The notes beneath the pieces are model-generated. The model searched no databases and had not been told where the DNA came from. It saw only the letters and a list, made by a program, of their open reading frames with translations. A stretch of 64,000 nucleotides of DNA from Temnopleurus reevesii (lineage: Eukaryota; Echinodermata; Echinoidea; Temnopleuroida; Temnopleuridae): contig BQKZ01000995.1 in NCBI GenBank assembly GCA_036244855.1, forward strand, positions 45,070-109,069, in the 5' to 3' direction. Numbering within the stretch: the stretch's first letter is position 1; the number at the start of each line of letters is the position of its first letter. The position numbers and the translations under genes were made by a program. Of this stretch, positions 46,746 through 57,374 are shown piece after piece.

Positions 46746-47036
46746 TTGACATACACCAAACAGAGCCTCTTTATAGACCATACCATAGAACATATCCCCA
46801 TGAAATAGAAAATGTGCAAAAGGGTAAGTTCATTATTCTATCGAGTGCTCTTTCTCTGACAAAAGGTAATAACTCCATTCTTGTGCAGTAAAGTTAGATT
46901 GGCTGGAAGAAGGCAGCATTAGAGAAAAAGATTCGAAAAAAAATCTTTTGATTAACATTCAAGCTAATAATCAACTAGATTTTTGTATTTAGTAAACGAA
47001 AGAAGATTCTACAAAAGATATTTACTTAATTTACTT

Positions 47037-47070
47037 AATGTGAGTGGTCTTTTTCAGGACCACTCACATT
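47037..47070 (+). promoter_or_regulatory. Perfect hairpin enclosing a 3' splice site
   Basis: AATGTGAGTGGTC (47037-47049) and GACCACTCACATT (47058-47070) are perfect reverse complements. The 8-nt loop TTTTTCAG is exactly the end of the pyrimidine tract plus the acceptor AG, and the 3' arm is the first 13 nt of the exon. Confidence 0.8.
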
Positions 47071-47156
47071 TGCAAGAAAGATAACACGTTGTACAGTGAA
47101 GCATTATTCTCAAGATTCTAAACCATACACAAGGTTGAAGACTGTGAAAGTACATG
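47058..47156 (+). CDS. SORBS-like gene, 99-nt basic cassette exon
   Basis: The acceptor TCTTTTTCAG lies in the loop of a perfect hairpin, and the donor is ACATG|GTAAGG. Phase 1 on both sides. It encodes PLTFARKITRCTVKHYSQDS, then KPYTRLKTVKVH plus split codons, a strongly basic segment. No domain was recognised. The hairpin suggests structure-controlled inclusion. Confidence 0.7.
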
Positions 47157-47462
47157 GTAAGGAATTGTTTATGTCAATAATTGATTATTAAATCTTCGTC
47201 ACTCTAATAAATATGTATGTTTGTGTATACAAGAATGGACGTAATTTGTTATAGCGATCAGAATTTTTTTGCAGTTCAGATTTACACATGACAATTTTTA
47301 AGAAATTGATTTTAAAGAAATTGACTGCAATGAATCTTGAAGATTTGAAATAAATGTAGATGCCTTCTTTCAGCTAATCAGCTTAGTTCTAATTATGGAG
47401 TAAAGTCCTTTTGCCAGGCATCCAAACCCCTTGTCTTGATCAATACTACACACTGTGAAATC

Positions 47463-47703
47463 AAATGATGAATAAATTGGACAAAATCAACTACTTTGCA
47501 TTCAAGCCTTCACAATGACTTTTGCACACAAAAGAAAGGAGCTTTCGATTTAATCCATCAAATGTGTTTGGCATGTGTTCTGCATTTCTTTGTAGAATAA
47601 ATGAGAAGGTAATTTCTTTTGTGCTCAAGAGCAATTGTGAAATCTCGAATGAGAAGTTGTCAATTTTGTCCAGTTTCTTTGTTCTTTGGTTTCATAGTGA
47701 CAG
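47463..47703. mobile_element. MITE-3 copy, diverged
   Basis: TTGGACAAAATCAACTACTT and TTCAAGCCTTCACAATGACT at the left; GCAATTGTGAAATCTCGAAT and AATTTTGTCCAGTTTCTTTG at the right. Confidence 0.65.
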
Positions 47704-47934
47704 CTTGCTTTCCTATGCATCTTGGGATGTAGTAGGAGTGGACTATAGATCAAATCTAGCTTCAACAAGATATAACAACTTTAAATGAAAATAGATAAAG
47801 CTACATGTAAATAACGGTTAAAAGCAGGAATATTTTTATAAAAAAAAGAGAGTATAATTTAGTATATTATTGCCAGTAAAATTGGGGCTCCCCCTCTTCC
47901 TTTCTATTAATTTTCCTTCTCAACCATCATCATC

Positions 47935-48175
47935 GTCTTCTTCTTCTTCTTTTCATCTCTCTTTTATTCATCTACTGATTTCTCATGTTCTATTTGTTCT
48001 CCTTCTTTTCATCTTTCCCTGATTCTCCTCCCTTTCTTTCGTTTGTAATTCTTTGTCGGCTTCATGGAATCTTTCTTCTTCTTCTTCTTCTTCTTCTTCT
48101 TCTTCTTCATCTTCTTCTTCATCTTCTTCTTCATCTTCTTCTTCTTCTTCTTCTTTTTCTTCTTCATCTCCACTA
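47935..48175. repeat. (CTT)n polypyrimidine tract
   Basis: Long runs of CTT/TTC interrupted by CAT. A pure polypyrimidine/polypurine mirror tract of this size can form triplex DNA. Confidence 0.9.
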
Positions 48176-49386
48176 TCTTCTTCTTTTACCCTCTTCTCTT
48201 AACAACTCTCCTTTACATTCTACTTTCATTCTACATTCTACTAACTATAAATTTTAAGTTCTTTTTTCTTTTATAGTCCATACTTTTCCAATTACTTTGT
48301 CATTTTCCTCTTTCCCCTTTGTCCCTGTAATTAATTCCTTGCAAATCCTTCTTTAAGGACTCAGTTTCTAATGCTGATATAAAATGGGATATGGAATTTT
48401 TTTTATACACAAACCATGTACAAGCTACAATATTTCAAAAAATAATTATCTTAGTGACTTGGTTTTGAATGGTTTTTACAATGTAGGTGTAAAGGAAGAA
48501 AATTTATACTAATAGGAATGTATAATGATTTTGAGTTGTGTCTGTTAGTTTGTTTGTGGTCTTTGTGTATTATGTGCATTCATTTTGTTTGTTTTGCCTT
48601 AAAAAAAAGTACCCTTGCCCCCTTAAAAAGCTTTAATAATTATCTTGAATTTTAATAATGCAATACATGTGCTTCAATGCAAATTTCCCCATTTAAAAAA
48701 AAAATACATATTGAGAAATTAATTTGTTTTGTGTCTGTTTGCAGTTCCTTTAAATTTGTTTAATGTTTAGTGAATGCAAAGTCTTAACAATGATATGAAT
48801 TGGCCATCTTTTGTGTGCTTGCCTTTCACGAAAAAAGCTAGATACTTCATTCCTTCAATTTTTGCAAACCTTTTTTTCATCAAGTATGCATACATTTGCT
48901 TTATTCTGTTTTTAACCAAATTGTGATACCCAATAAAATAGGAACACACATCATTCATTGCTCTGGATACTCTGGAAACAAAAATCTCAAATCAATTACT
49001 TGTATATCCAAATCTTTATTAGTGTGTTCAATCTTTATTTTTTTAAATCTTATCTTGAAAACAACAAATTTTCTTTGGAAAAAGACAGTCAACAATAAAC
49101 ACAATATAATCTATTTCCAAAAAATTAAGTCAAATGCCAATTCAATGCTCCTTTGTAATGCTATTCAAATCTGAACCAGCTTGTTACAGTTCTGTTCGCA
49201 CAGTTCAATACACGGCGTACTGCTCTTTTATACATGACTGACTTTATTTTGCGGAAATAGTTTATATTGTGTTAATGAAAATTGCTTCACCACCCACCAC
49301 ATTTGTCCAAGTTTTGAAAGCCAGTTTTTTCAGGTATTATATTATAAGTAATGCCACATTTGTTGGTGGTTCCAGAATACTTTATT

Positions 49387-49393
49387 AATAATT

Positions 49394-49424
<31 letters not shown>

Positions 49425-49462
49425 TAATAGTAATAATAATAATTATAATTATAATAATAATG

Positions 49463-49496
<34 letters not shown>

Positions 49497-49633
49497 ACAA
49501 CATTTATATAGCACTTAATACTAAGTGTTTCTAAGTGCTCTGTACATTATTACCGGGCTATAGCATGGCTACCATTTGCCACTATCTGCATTCAAGGAAT
49601 TTCTTGTTTAAGGAAATCAATGCCATTGGTATA
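49387..49633 (-). mobile_element. tRNA-derived SINE S1, reverse, 5'-truncated, with long (AAT)n
   Basis: An (AAT)n tail of about 100 bp precedes CACAACATTTATATAGCAC, ATTACCGGGCTATAGCATGG and ATTCAAGGAATTTCTTG. The head with promoter boxes is missing. Confidence 0.8.
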
Positions 49634-49639
49634 CAAAGG

Positions 49640-49735
49640 TTTAGGTGGCAAACCAATCTACTGTAATACAATTAGCTTCCCACCGGAAGAATTGTATTAC
49701 AATTTTAAAGAATTCCAGTGCCACCAACAGTACTC
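49640..49735. repeat. Short nested inverted repeat
   Basis: TGTAATACAATT (49662-49673) pairs with AATTGTATTACA (49690-49701), and an outer TTAGGTGGCA pairs loosely with AGTGCCACCAA. Confidence 0.6.
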
Positions 49736-50054
49736 TATACCAAGTTATGGATCACTTTTCAATTATACACTTCTTCAAAATGGTCACACATTTTAGGATT
49801 GTTCTTGAGCAAGAATCATTATTCAATGAATGAAAATATGTTCATTTGTGAAATTGATTCCAATGTGTCTGAAATTTAGCAAATTCATTAAGATATATGC
49901 ATGCTTAAATATTTGCTTTTACATTATAAATTGGTGGCTTACTTCAATGGTTATACCACTTCTTTAATGCTTTTAGCCCTTCACTTATCCACTTACCCCT
50001 CTCCTTTTACGCTTTTATCCCCATTTTATGCTTTTATCCATTTCCTTTGTGTAG

Positions 50055-50111
50055 AAGACTACAGCTCTGATAGTGTATTTATGAGTGAGAATGAAGTAGC
50101 GCATGCACAAG
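50055..50111 (+). CDS. SORBS-like gene, 57-nt acidic microexon
   Basis: The acceptor TTCCTTTGTGTAG is good and the donor is CACAAG|GTGAGA. Phase 1 on both sides. It encodes DYSSDSVFMSENEVAHAQ plus split codons. Acidic and Ser-rich like the exon at 45725. Confidence 0.7.
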
Positions 50112-50400
50112 GTGAGATGAAAATTAATCTCGAAAGCAGCGTTCCTACGATGGCGAGTTAGAGTGGTGAGCTGCGCACGAGCTGAGCGAGTCGCCTCAAG
50201 AGGGCACTCATGATATTAAAGTCACATGAAACTTGTAATGCAGTCAGAGAACACTAGATGTTGCCTCGTTAGATTAAAAAATTTACAAATTTTGTGCGAG
50301 TTCAGGTGGGATTGTAGCGAGTTAGAGCTTGCAGATGTAGTGTACAAGTCTCCAATCCAACTTGCCAAAATGGGAATGCTGCTTTAATGCTCTTAATAAT

Positions 50401-50820
50401 CACAGTGAGCATAAGACACAATGATACTGGACAAAGTAAACAACTCTAATTCAATTCTTTACAATAGATCGAGAACACAAACAGAACTTCCCTTTCCTCT
50501 TATTCCGCAGTGAAATGTGAGAGATGGGTTACATTACAACTGTTTATAGAATAGACAAGGTGTTTTCTGCGTGTGAAAGGTATTGTAAAGCCTTGCATTG
50601 GAGTTGTTTACATTGTCCAGGGCGGTGTTTCACTGAGATGAGAAAGACTTTACGCAAGACTTTACTTTCAACTGGTATCAGTTCTTGTGCTGAATACACG
50701 TAATGCTATTTATCATTTATCATGAGAACTAATTCCAGTCAAACTTCAAGTCGTGCGTAAAGTCTTTCTTATCTTGGTGAAACACTGCCCAGTTTCTTTG
50801 TCCATTCTGCTCACAGTGAG
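50401..50820. mobile_element. MITE-3 copy split by MITE-1
   Basis: CACAGTGAGCATAAGACACA and GGACAAAGTAAACAACTCTA at the left; GGAGTTGTTTACATTGTC, then the MITE-1 insertion, then GTTTCTTTGTCCATTCTGCT at the right. Confidence 0.75.
50618..50792. mobile_element. MITE-1 copy e, nested in MITE-3
   Basis: It starts CAGGGCGGTGTTTCACTGAG and ends TTGGTGAAACACTGCCCAG. The interior ACTGGTATCAGTTCTTGTGC matches the other copies. Confidence 0.85.
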
Positions 50821-51475
50821 TTTTATGCCCAGTGTACATTTGCTTTGGTCTTATCATACTTATCCAGGGATATTCTTTTTTACATAATCATATAGCATGA
50901 TATTTCCTTGCACAATTTAATCTACAGGTGTTTGGTTTAGCTTTCTTTGATGTAATGTTGCATGCCTGTTTAGCTATCTTTATAAGGCATGATCTTTATG
51001 TACTGAGCTGATTATTTATTCTTTTGTTTTATACATGCATTTGTAAATGTTGGTAAATACATCACATAATCTATTGAAATATATTCCATTTTCTAGTTAA
51101 CATGAATATGCTGATTGCCCTTATTAATATTTATATCAGGATTAGTTTTTATAAATTGGTTTATATAACTACCTTGGATGAATCAAAATGATACATATTA
51201 TAATTTGCGCGTAAGTTGATTAAGATTGATTGTTTAAATTTTCTTAAATATGTATGATAAAATGTACAATATGTCAAGAATATTATGTATGTTTCCAAAT
51301 TTTGATGAATTAGGCAAAGAATATCCCCAAATTTTTTTTTTCAGCTTTTCATACTGGTGCTGAGTTAGAAATAAATTGACACTTTAAGTGATTGTTTTAG
51401 CCAAACAATACTGAAATATGTCTCTCAAGGTTGAAAACATCTTAATTCATTGTGTTTTCTACTTCACTTTCACAG

Positions 51476-51503
51476 ATGGATGGAAGACTGCTTCAGAAAA
51501 CAG
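51476..51503 (+). CDS. SORBS-like gene, 28-nt microexon
   Basis: The acceptor CACTTTCACAG is strong and the donor AAACAG|GTGAGA. It enters in phase 1 and leaves in phase 2, which matches the phase-2 start of the next exon. It encodes GWKTASEN plus a split Arg codon. Confidence 0.75.
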
Positions 51504-51540
51504 GTGAGACAAGTTTCTTGGTTATTGATCTCTAGAAGTG

Positions 51541-51720
51541 TCATGGTTTAGTGGTTTAGTAATCAGAGGGACGTTGGTTCAAACCCCACCTATGACATTA
51601 ATTTCTGTTCAGAAGAAATTCATACACAATGTGCTGCACATTACCCAGGTGCCATTGGTTACCGGGAGGAAGCCACATGAACAGTAACTAGAATGCCCTG
51701 CTGAAATGCTCCTAGGAATG
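51541..51720 (+). mobile_element. tRNA-derived SINE S1, old diverged copy
   Basis: GTCATGGTTTAGTGGTTTAG (A box) and GTTGGTTCAAACCCCACCTA (B box) with TTCAGAAGAAATTCATACAC in the body. Confidence 0.7.
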
Positions 51721-51877
51721 GGCATCCATGAGACCTGGACAAGACACAGAAATGAGATTCGATAGTTTTGTATTCCTTCAGCAATTTGTGCTTATATTAT
51801 TGAAAGATGTTACAAGGGATTAAAATTTATAGGGAATGAGAGAAATGCTCTCCTAAACCTCCCCTTAAGTGCTTTAT

Positions 51878-52047
51878 GGGGGTGATGTTCAAAAGTTGCA
51901 ATTGATCGTAAGTTACAGTTGATCGGAATGTGCTAATCAAAGTAATCATTTCATGCATGTCTTGTTAGAATTGCATATTATGCGCAAATGAGAATGTGCA
52001 ACTGATTTGCAATCAACTGCAACTTTTGAACAACAGCCTCTAAGTGA
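51878..52047. mobile_element. MITE related to the element at 12413
   Basis: GATGTTCAAAAGTTGCAATT at the left and GCAATCAACTGCAACTTTTG at the right, with the shared internal CATGTCTTGTTAGAA. Confidence 0.7.
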
Positions 52048-52590
52048 TTTATAGACCCCTTTGCAATCTTACTTCAGAGAAACCCAATTTAGCTCCCTAA
52101 AACTCTTCTTGAGAGCCTTCATGAGAGCTATTCATGGCCCATTGCCAGATTTTCAACAGATTACATGTATCTTACCAATTTTAAAGATATATTCTGGTAT
52201 TTGTTAAAAAAATAAAATAAATGTTCACAAAACCGCACAAAATGTGAGAAGAATGTTCAGAACTATGAATAGATAATATGTGCCAAAGTGTTATGCAAGA
52301 AAATGTATAATGGCAGAGAAATGTGCAAATAAAGGGTCAAAATTGGGCCATGTCGGGCCGACAGATTTTATACCAGTCCCACGCGCTGCTTCCTGTGTTT
52401 TCTGCAGTGGACAGAGCACGTGGAGAATGATATAATTTCGCTTTTAACCGGTTTGAGGTTATCATATTAGTTTTCCCTTGTCTACACAAGTCACGTTGTG
52501 CTTTGTTTGTAACATAAGATTATTTTAATCATTCATTTTTCCAAATTAAAGTTCTTTGCAAGTACTCGATATTAGCTTTAATGTTTTAAA

Positions 52591-52667
52591 AGGAATTCTG
52601 AGCCCAAGAGAATTTTAAAGAACACACCAAATTAGTGTGTACAATGCCATTGAATAACAGATATACG
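52591..52667 (+). pseudogene. Decayed duplicate of the PGKS exon
   Basis: GGAATTCTGAGCCCAAGAGA, then AAGAACACACCAAATTAGTG and TGAATAACAGATAT parallel 52811-52884. The reading frame contains a TAG and there is no acceptor or donor. It lies about 215 nt before the real exon. Confidence 0.7.
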
Positions 52668-52811
52668 TATTCTGCTAATATATTTTGTTAACGCATCGAC
52701 ATACGTTTAGGTTTATTCTGTTGATTTATTTGCTAGAGATTGTTTCACAAACAAATTTATTATGATCCAGGAGTTTAACAGATTGTTTTGCCAATTTTGA
52801 TATTTTCACAG

Positions 52812-52920
52812 GGATTCAGAGCCTGAGAGAGTTGTGAAGAACACACCAAAGTATCGTGTACAACCAGGAAGAATAACAGACTTTGTGCCAGGAAAGTCTG
52901 CCCTTGCAGCTCATGAAAAA
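52812..52920 (+). CDS. SORBS-like gene, PGKS-motif exon
   Basis: The acceptor TATTTTCACAG is good and the donor is GAAAAA|GTAAGT (perfect consensus). The 109 nt enter in phase 2 and leave in phase 0. It encodes DSEPERVVKNTPKYRVQPGR, then ITDFVPGKSALAAHEK. The (D/Y)xxPGKSxL...E motif recurs in SORBS proteins between SoHo and the SH3 domains (family knowledge from memory), which supports the assignment. A decayed copy is upstream. Confidence 0.88.
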
Positions 52921-53132
52921 GTAAGTTTAAAATATATCAGTTTGGATGCTAATTTTTTTACCAATTTTTTTAATGGAAGGCTTTCTGTATAATATTTATC
53001 CACTGACATAGCAACGCACCTTACTCATTGTGTAACCTATATAAAAGTTCCTTTGTTCCGCTTTGGAAATTCCCATTTCATGTAGGGACATCATATCGTA
53101 CAGCTGAGCTCTAATTTCAGATTAATTTGTAG

Positions 53133-53195
53133 AAAGAGAAGGGTGGAAAAGGACCCTGGAAGACCAACTTTCCCCCTGAAAATATTTATGTTGAA
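53133..53195 (+). CDS. Possible 63-nt cassette exon in the phase-0 intron
   Basis: The acceptor is TTAATTTGTAG (weak pyrimidine tract) and the donor GTTGAA|GTATTC. Phase 0 on both sides, exactly what this intron requires. It would encode KEKGGKGPWKTNFPPENIY and VE, which looks protein-like. There is no other support. Confidence 0.35.
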
Positions 53196-53564
53196 GTATT
53201 CTTTTTCCACCAAATTTTGAGTAATTTTGTTAAGCTGTTCAATTGGAAAGTGATTTGGAATATTATTTGAAAGGTGAAATGTCCATTCAAGAGGAGGGCA
53301 GAGCTTTTAGCTGTCACAAAAAAAACTAAGAAGATAAAATTGTCAAAAAATGAGGTTATTGGTTGAAAGATTATTTTTCTTTGTTTTCTTTAAAAGCAAA
53401 CATTGTCATTGTTATTGCATTATTTGTAGTTTAGGATCCGTATTTACAATGCCATGATTTAAAAAACTTTATTTGAAACTCTATAAATGATGAATTACAC
53501 TTTTTATGTAAAGCATTTTAGATGGCAAACATTTTCATGATTCTCATTCCGAATTGTTTTACAG

Positions 53565-53602
53565 GCCCAGTCCAAGCGTGATGGTCCAATTTATAATGAA
53601 GG
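53565..53602 (+). CDS. SORBS-like gene, 38-nt microexon
   Basis: The acceptor GAATTGTTTTACAG is strong and the donor GAAGG|GTAAGA. It enters in phase 0 and leaves in phase 2. It encodes AQSKRDGPIYNE and a split Gly. The PIYNEG segment is a plausible tyrosine-phosphorylation or SH2-type site (inference). Confidence 0.82.
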
Positions 53603-54324
53603 GTAAGATTTATCAAACATTTTATTTTCCATGAGGCCTAAAATAATATACTATTTTCTTATCACCAGTACATCATCTTGCCGAAGCATTATGGCCAAGT
53701 GGTATCAGAAGGAGCAAATTCGAGAGTGCTTTTCCAATCTCTTTTTCTCCATGAAGTTATTCCCCCGAATCCAAATGTCTTGAAATAAAAATAATTTATG
53801 AGAAGCAATGAAACAAACTTGTCATGAAGCTTAAACAAGTTTGGCAGCCTTTTGTTAATTTGGAAATGAAATAAAGCTTGGATTTCACAGATGAATTGGA
53901 TGTAAATGATATGTTCATTTTCCAATATTCATTTTATTTCTATTTAAGCAAATTTCTATTCTCAAACAATTTGTGATATGAAACATTATTTACAGAAATT
54001 AGATTTATTATTATCTCTTTAGAATTTAAAACAAGGATTCCGATCTCATATAAAAGGCAAAACATTTTCTCTTGGGCAATCATTTTTTTTTCAGGTAAGA
54101 CAATCTTTAACACCCCATTTGCTGTACTTATTTTCATTCAAGTCAACTTAAACAAATCAAAACATTTGCGATCAAAATATGATTTGATTTATTTTCCCAT
54201 TTCAATATAATTTTCACAACTTGAACATAAAATTATTATGATTTGGAAACAGAAACAATAACATTTACATAATAATAAGCATACATTAAAAACATTATTC
54301 ATGGTCACTTCTTTCCCATTCTAG
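53603..54324 (+). other. Intron
   Basis: AT-rich; nothing recognised. Confidence 0.6.
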
Positions 54325-54458
54325 GCGACGAGGCTCTGGACCCGGTTCAGGCTACGCTTCTGACGAGGAAGCACGTAAAGCGTATCACAACTTCGTCAAG
54401 TCTGGTGAGCTGCCCAGTATGTCCGGTCTTGCCTTTGGTGCTCCGCCTGCCCGTAGAG
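54325..54458 (+). CDS. SORBS-like gene, exon with GYASDEEARKAYHNFVKSG
   Basis: The acceptor TTCTTTCCCATTCTAG is strong and the donor TAGAG|GTAAGA. The 134 nt enter in phase 2 and leave in phase 1. It encodes RRGSGPGSGYASDEEARKAY, then HNFVKSGELPSMSGLAFGAP and PARR. The EEARKAYHNFVKSGELP part is likely a short helix; constrained sequence and consensus splice sites make this one of the clearest exons. Confidence 0.88.
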
Positions 54459-57374
54459 GTAAGAAAATGCCCCCATTCTTTTCTCCCCATTACCCCTCCC
54501 CCTCTTTTTCTCTTGGAGATGCCATCCGTTCGGGACTGTGCATGAGGTGTACATGTATTTTTATGTAAATTTAGGGCTCAAAATATGAATGATAATGGCC
54601 ATAATCAGTTGTTGTTGTTTTTATTTTTTTATATATATAATTGATAACAAATTAAAATACAAACACAAAATCAATATACAAAATTAAATGAGAAAGAAAA
54701 TAATCAAAATAAATCATAATACATATTAATGAACTAATAATAGTTGTGGCTGGAAGCTCTACTCAGAACGACTTGCAAAGTCCATCTGGTCTTCCTAGAG
54801 GTCCAGCCATTCATTTGGGATGAAATCCTTGAATTTATATGAAAATTCATCTCCTGCATATTCCAGAACAGTTGGTGTCTCTGCCTGTAGCTGAGAATAA
54901 GACGAGTGTAGGTTAATGTCATGAGTGAGTCAAAAAGAAGTGTAAATGAAAACAACATTTTAGAGTGAGAAAGGACCAAAGTGTGTAAGTCTTGCCAGCT
55001 CTGAAGTATGGTACTGCTCAATGATTGGGGGTTTTGTAATCTTTGAAAGCTTTAATCTGTGGGGGTGAATGTGGAATGAGTTCTGATTTATGTTATGATG
55101 AATTTACGCTGCGGATCTGGGCAAGTGGTGTTGGTTGCTACAGCTTGAAACGCTATTTATGTATTCACTTTAGCAGTAACACTTTACTGATATCTATAAA
55201 CCCAGTTTGACCCATATTTGCTACGATGCAAATCCCTTCAACATCAACTTATTTAATGCATTTTTATAATGAATCCTTTACAAAAACCTAGCCATGTGAA
55301 GTCTCGTATTAGTTTTCAGGGTGGAATTACTAAAACAAATATGAAAAAGGACGTTAAGAAACTGTTGCCAATTGGAGGAAATCAAAATCAGTGTGTCAGA
55401 GTGATTCCGTTGTGTCTCCCCATAGAGCATGCTAGATACATGTCAGCATGAAGGTGCTTGAAATGGTGTTTTGTCTTGCCAGATTTTCTTCTCCTAGGCT
55501 TGCTAATTGTCCTTTTGAAATCATGAATGTTTTTATTTCTACATACAATTCATGGTCGTATAATTCACGAAAATGAAACCCTAGAAAAAAATTCAGTTTA
55601 TGCAATAAATATTGTACATGTGAAAAACAATACATATTTTTGTTGTTCATGGATACACTTTAATCACCAAAATTTGGAAGAGGTAACAAGAAAATTGATG
55701 GAAACAAATGTAATCAGTGTTTTGTGTTAGAGCTATTTTATGTGTTTAGCAATAATTACTCTCTGTGTTTTGGTTATTCCTAAAGACATAAAATGGCTCT
55801 ATGTGTTTTTAGGAACATGAATTTAAAAGAATTGTTTGCTAATCTGAACATTTGTGACATTATTCTGCAGGTTCATTGTTTACAAAATTGTTTTGCGTAG
55901 AAGCAGCTAAAACTTGTTTTGGGCCAACAAATCTATTGTGAATGTTAACCATTGAAAATTTTTGTGGATGAATGAACCTGTTTGAGTATGGACATTCAGA
56001 ATATTGAACTTTTTTTAATGAACAAACCTCCAGAGTGATAGAACAATAAACCTTGTGAATAATGATCTATGTCCATTGTTTAAGAACTACATTGTAAATG
56101 TATATGTTGTAACATTTCTAGGAGGTTTTATTTTATTCAAGACATACAATTTATGTTTTACATAAATAGTGCTTTTCAATACATAGATAGCAGTGGTATA
56201 CATTCTGCAGATAGTACTTTCTTTATTATGATGGATATTTGTTCTTTACTATTGTGCTTTAATATACATCTCATCATAATAACATTTAACCTGATCTTTA
56301 GGAATTGTTAGCATATATCATAATATGCACTGCCTAGTATCTCATTCTTCTGGCACTTCTATTTAGGGACCTTGATAAAAAAAAATCTTTGGTCAGAATC
56401 ATGCTTGAAATTTATTGGATTCCATACATGGAATTCCTGCATGGTAATATTGTGTAAAATGCAGTTTTTTGTGCAAAGCACAAGACATAATTGAAATAGA
56501 TTTTCCACTTGTTTTCACAAGATTCTGGGCAGAAGGTTTTTTTTTCAATGTCTCTTATCTCAATTTAGAAAAATCTAACCCAATAATTTTAGAAATAACC
56601 CAAGTATCTAGAACAGGCTTTTTTCACCCATAGCAATTGATATATGTGTTCTTGATGATGTTTCATTTTTCTTTGACATTTTCCAAAAGGGTTTTTAAAT
56701 TCTGTGAATATGATAATGTTAGCAAAGAGGAAACAGGCTACAGTCATTTCCAAGTACATGAATGAAGATAAAGAAAGTTTTTTGCTGTCCATATTGCTTT
56801 TTCAAAATCTCAATTCATGTGTAAAACTGACAATTTCCATTCAATTTCCATTTCAGCAACTTATATCAATGATTTATATTATTTTTTCATCAAATTTGCA
56901 ATTTACAGTAACATTTGTTATATTTACATTTTCTCGAAAGGATGGATAAATAAAAATGTAAGAAGCTGTTGCCAATTCCAGAAATATTTGATTTGATATA
57001 TTCATTTAAGTCAAAGAGATATGAATTTAAAAAAAAAACATGAATAAAAAAAAATGCAATACTAAAAATTTTTACACAATAAACCCATGAAAGAATTGGA
57101 TCCTGAGCAGATCATTGGAGCTCTTGATATCATGAGAGAATTTTCTGTCATTTGATTTCATGATTTTAATCCTATTAGGTGATATGATACATTTTATATT
57201 TATTTTTAACTTTGAAAATATTCAATTGTAAATACTAAATCTTTTCAGGAAATCATGTTTGGGGAAAATAAAATAAAACATTGAACTGGCTATGGGTCTC
57301 ACTATCATCGCATTATAACCTCACCAATAACCCTAACATATCTTTTACCACTTTTCTCACTCTCACACATGCAG
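54459..57374 (+). other. Intron
   Basis: AT-rich. It has a MITE-like fragment near 54820-54900 (CATATTCCAGAACAGTTGGT). It ends in a long T/C tract before the acceptor ACACATGCAG at 57374. No exon was recognised. Confidence 0.6.

Larger units (their letters stand above)
47157..50054 (+). other. Intron
   Basis: It contains a diverged MITE-3 (47463-47703), a (CTT)n tract (47935-48175), an (AAT)n plus SINE block (49387-49633) and a small inverted-repeat element near 49640-49735. No exon was recognised. Confidence 0.6.
50112..51475 (+). other. Intron
   Basis: It contains MITE-3 (50401-50820), split by MITE-1 (50618-50792), and AT-rich sequence. No exon was recognised. Confidence 0.6.
51504..52811 (+). 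other. Intron
   Basis: It contains a diverged SINE (51541-51720), a MITE (51878-52047) and a decayed copy of the next exon (52591-52667). Confidence 0.65.

Noticed and set aside
48064..48276. Phe-rich or Leu-rich open frames
   Set aside because: Direct translation of a (CTT)n microsatellite.
52370..52440. Exon after the strong acceptor-like TGTGTTTTCTGCAG
   Set aside because: The phase-2 reading required here meets a stop within ten codons and no matching donor exists.
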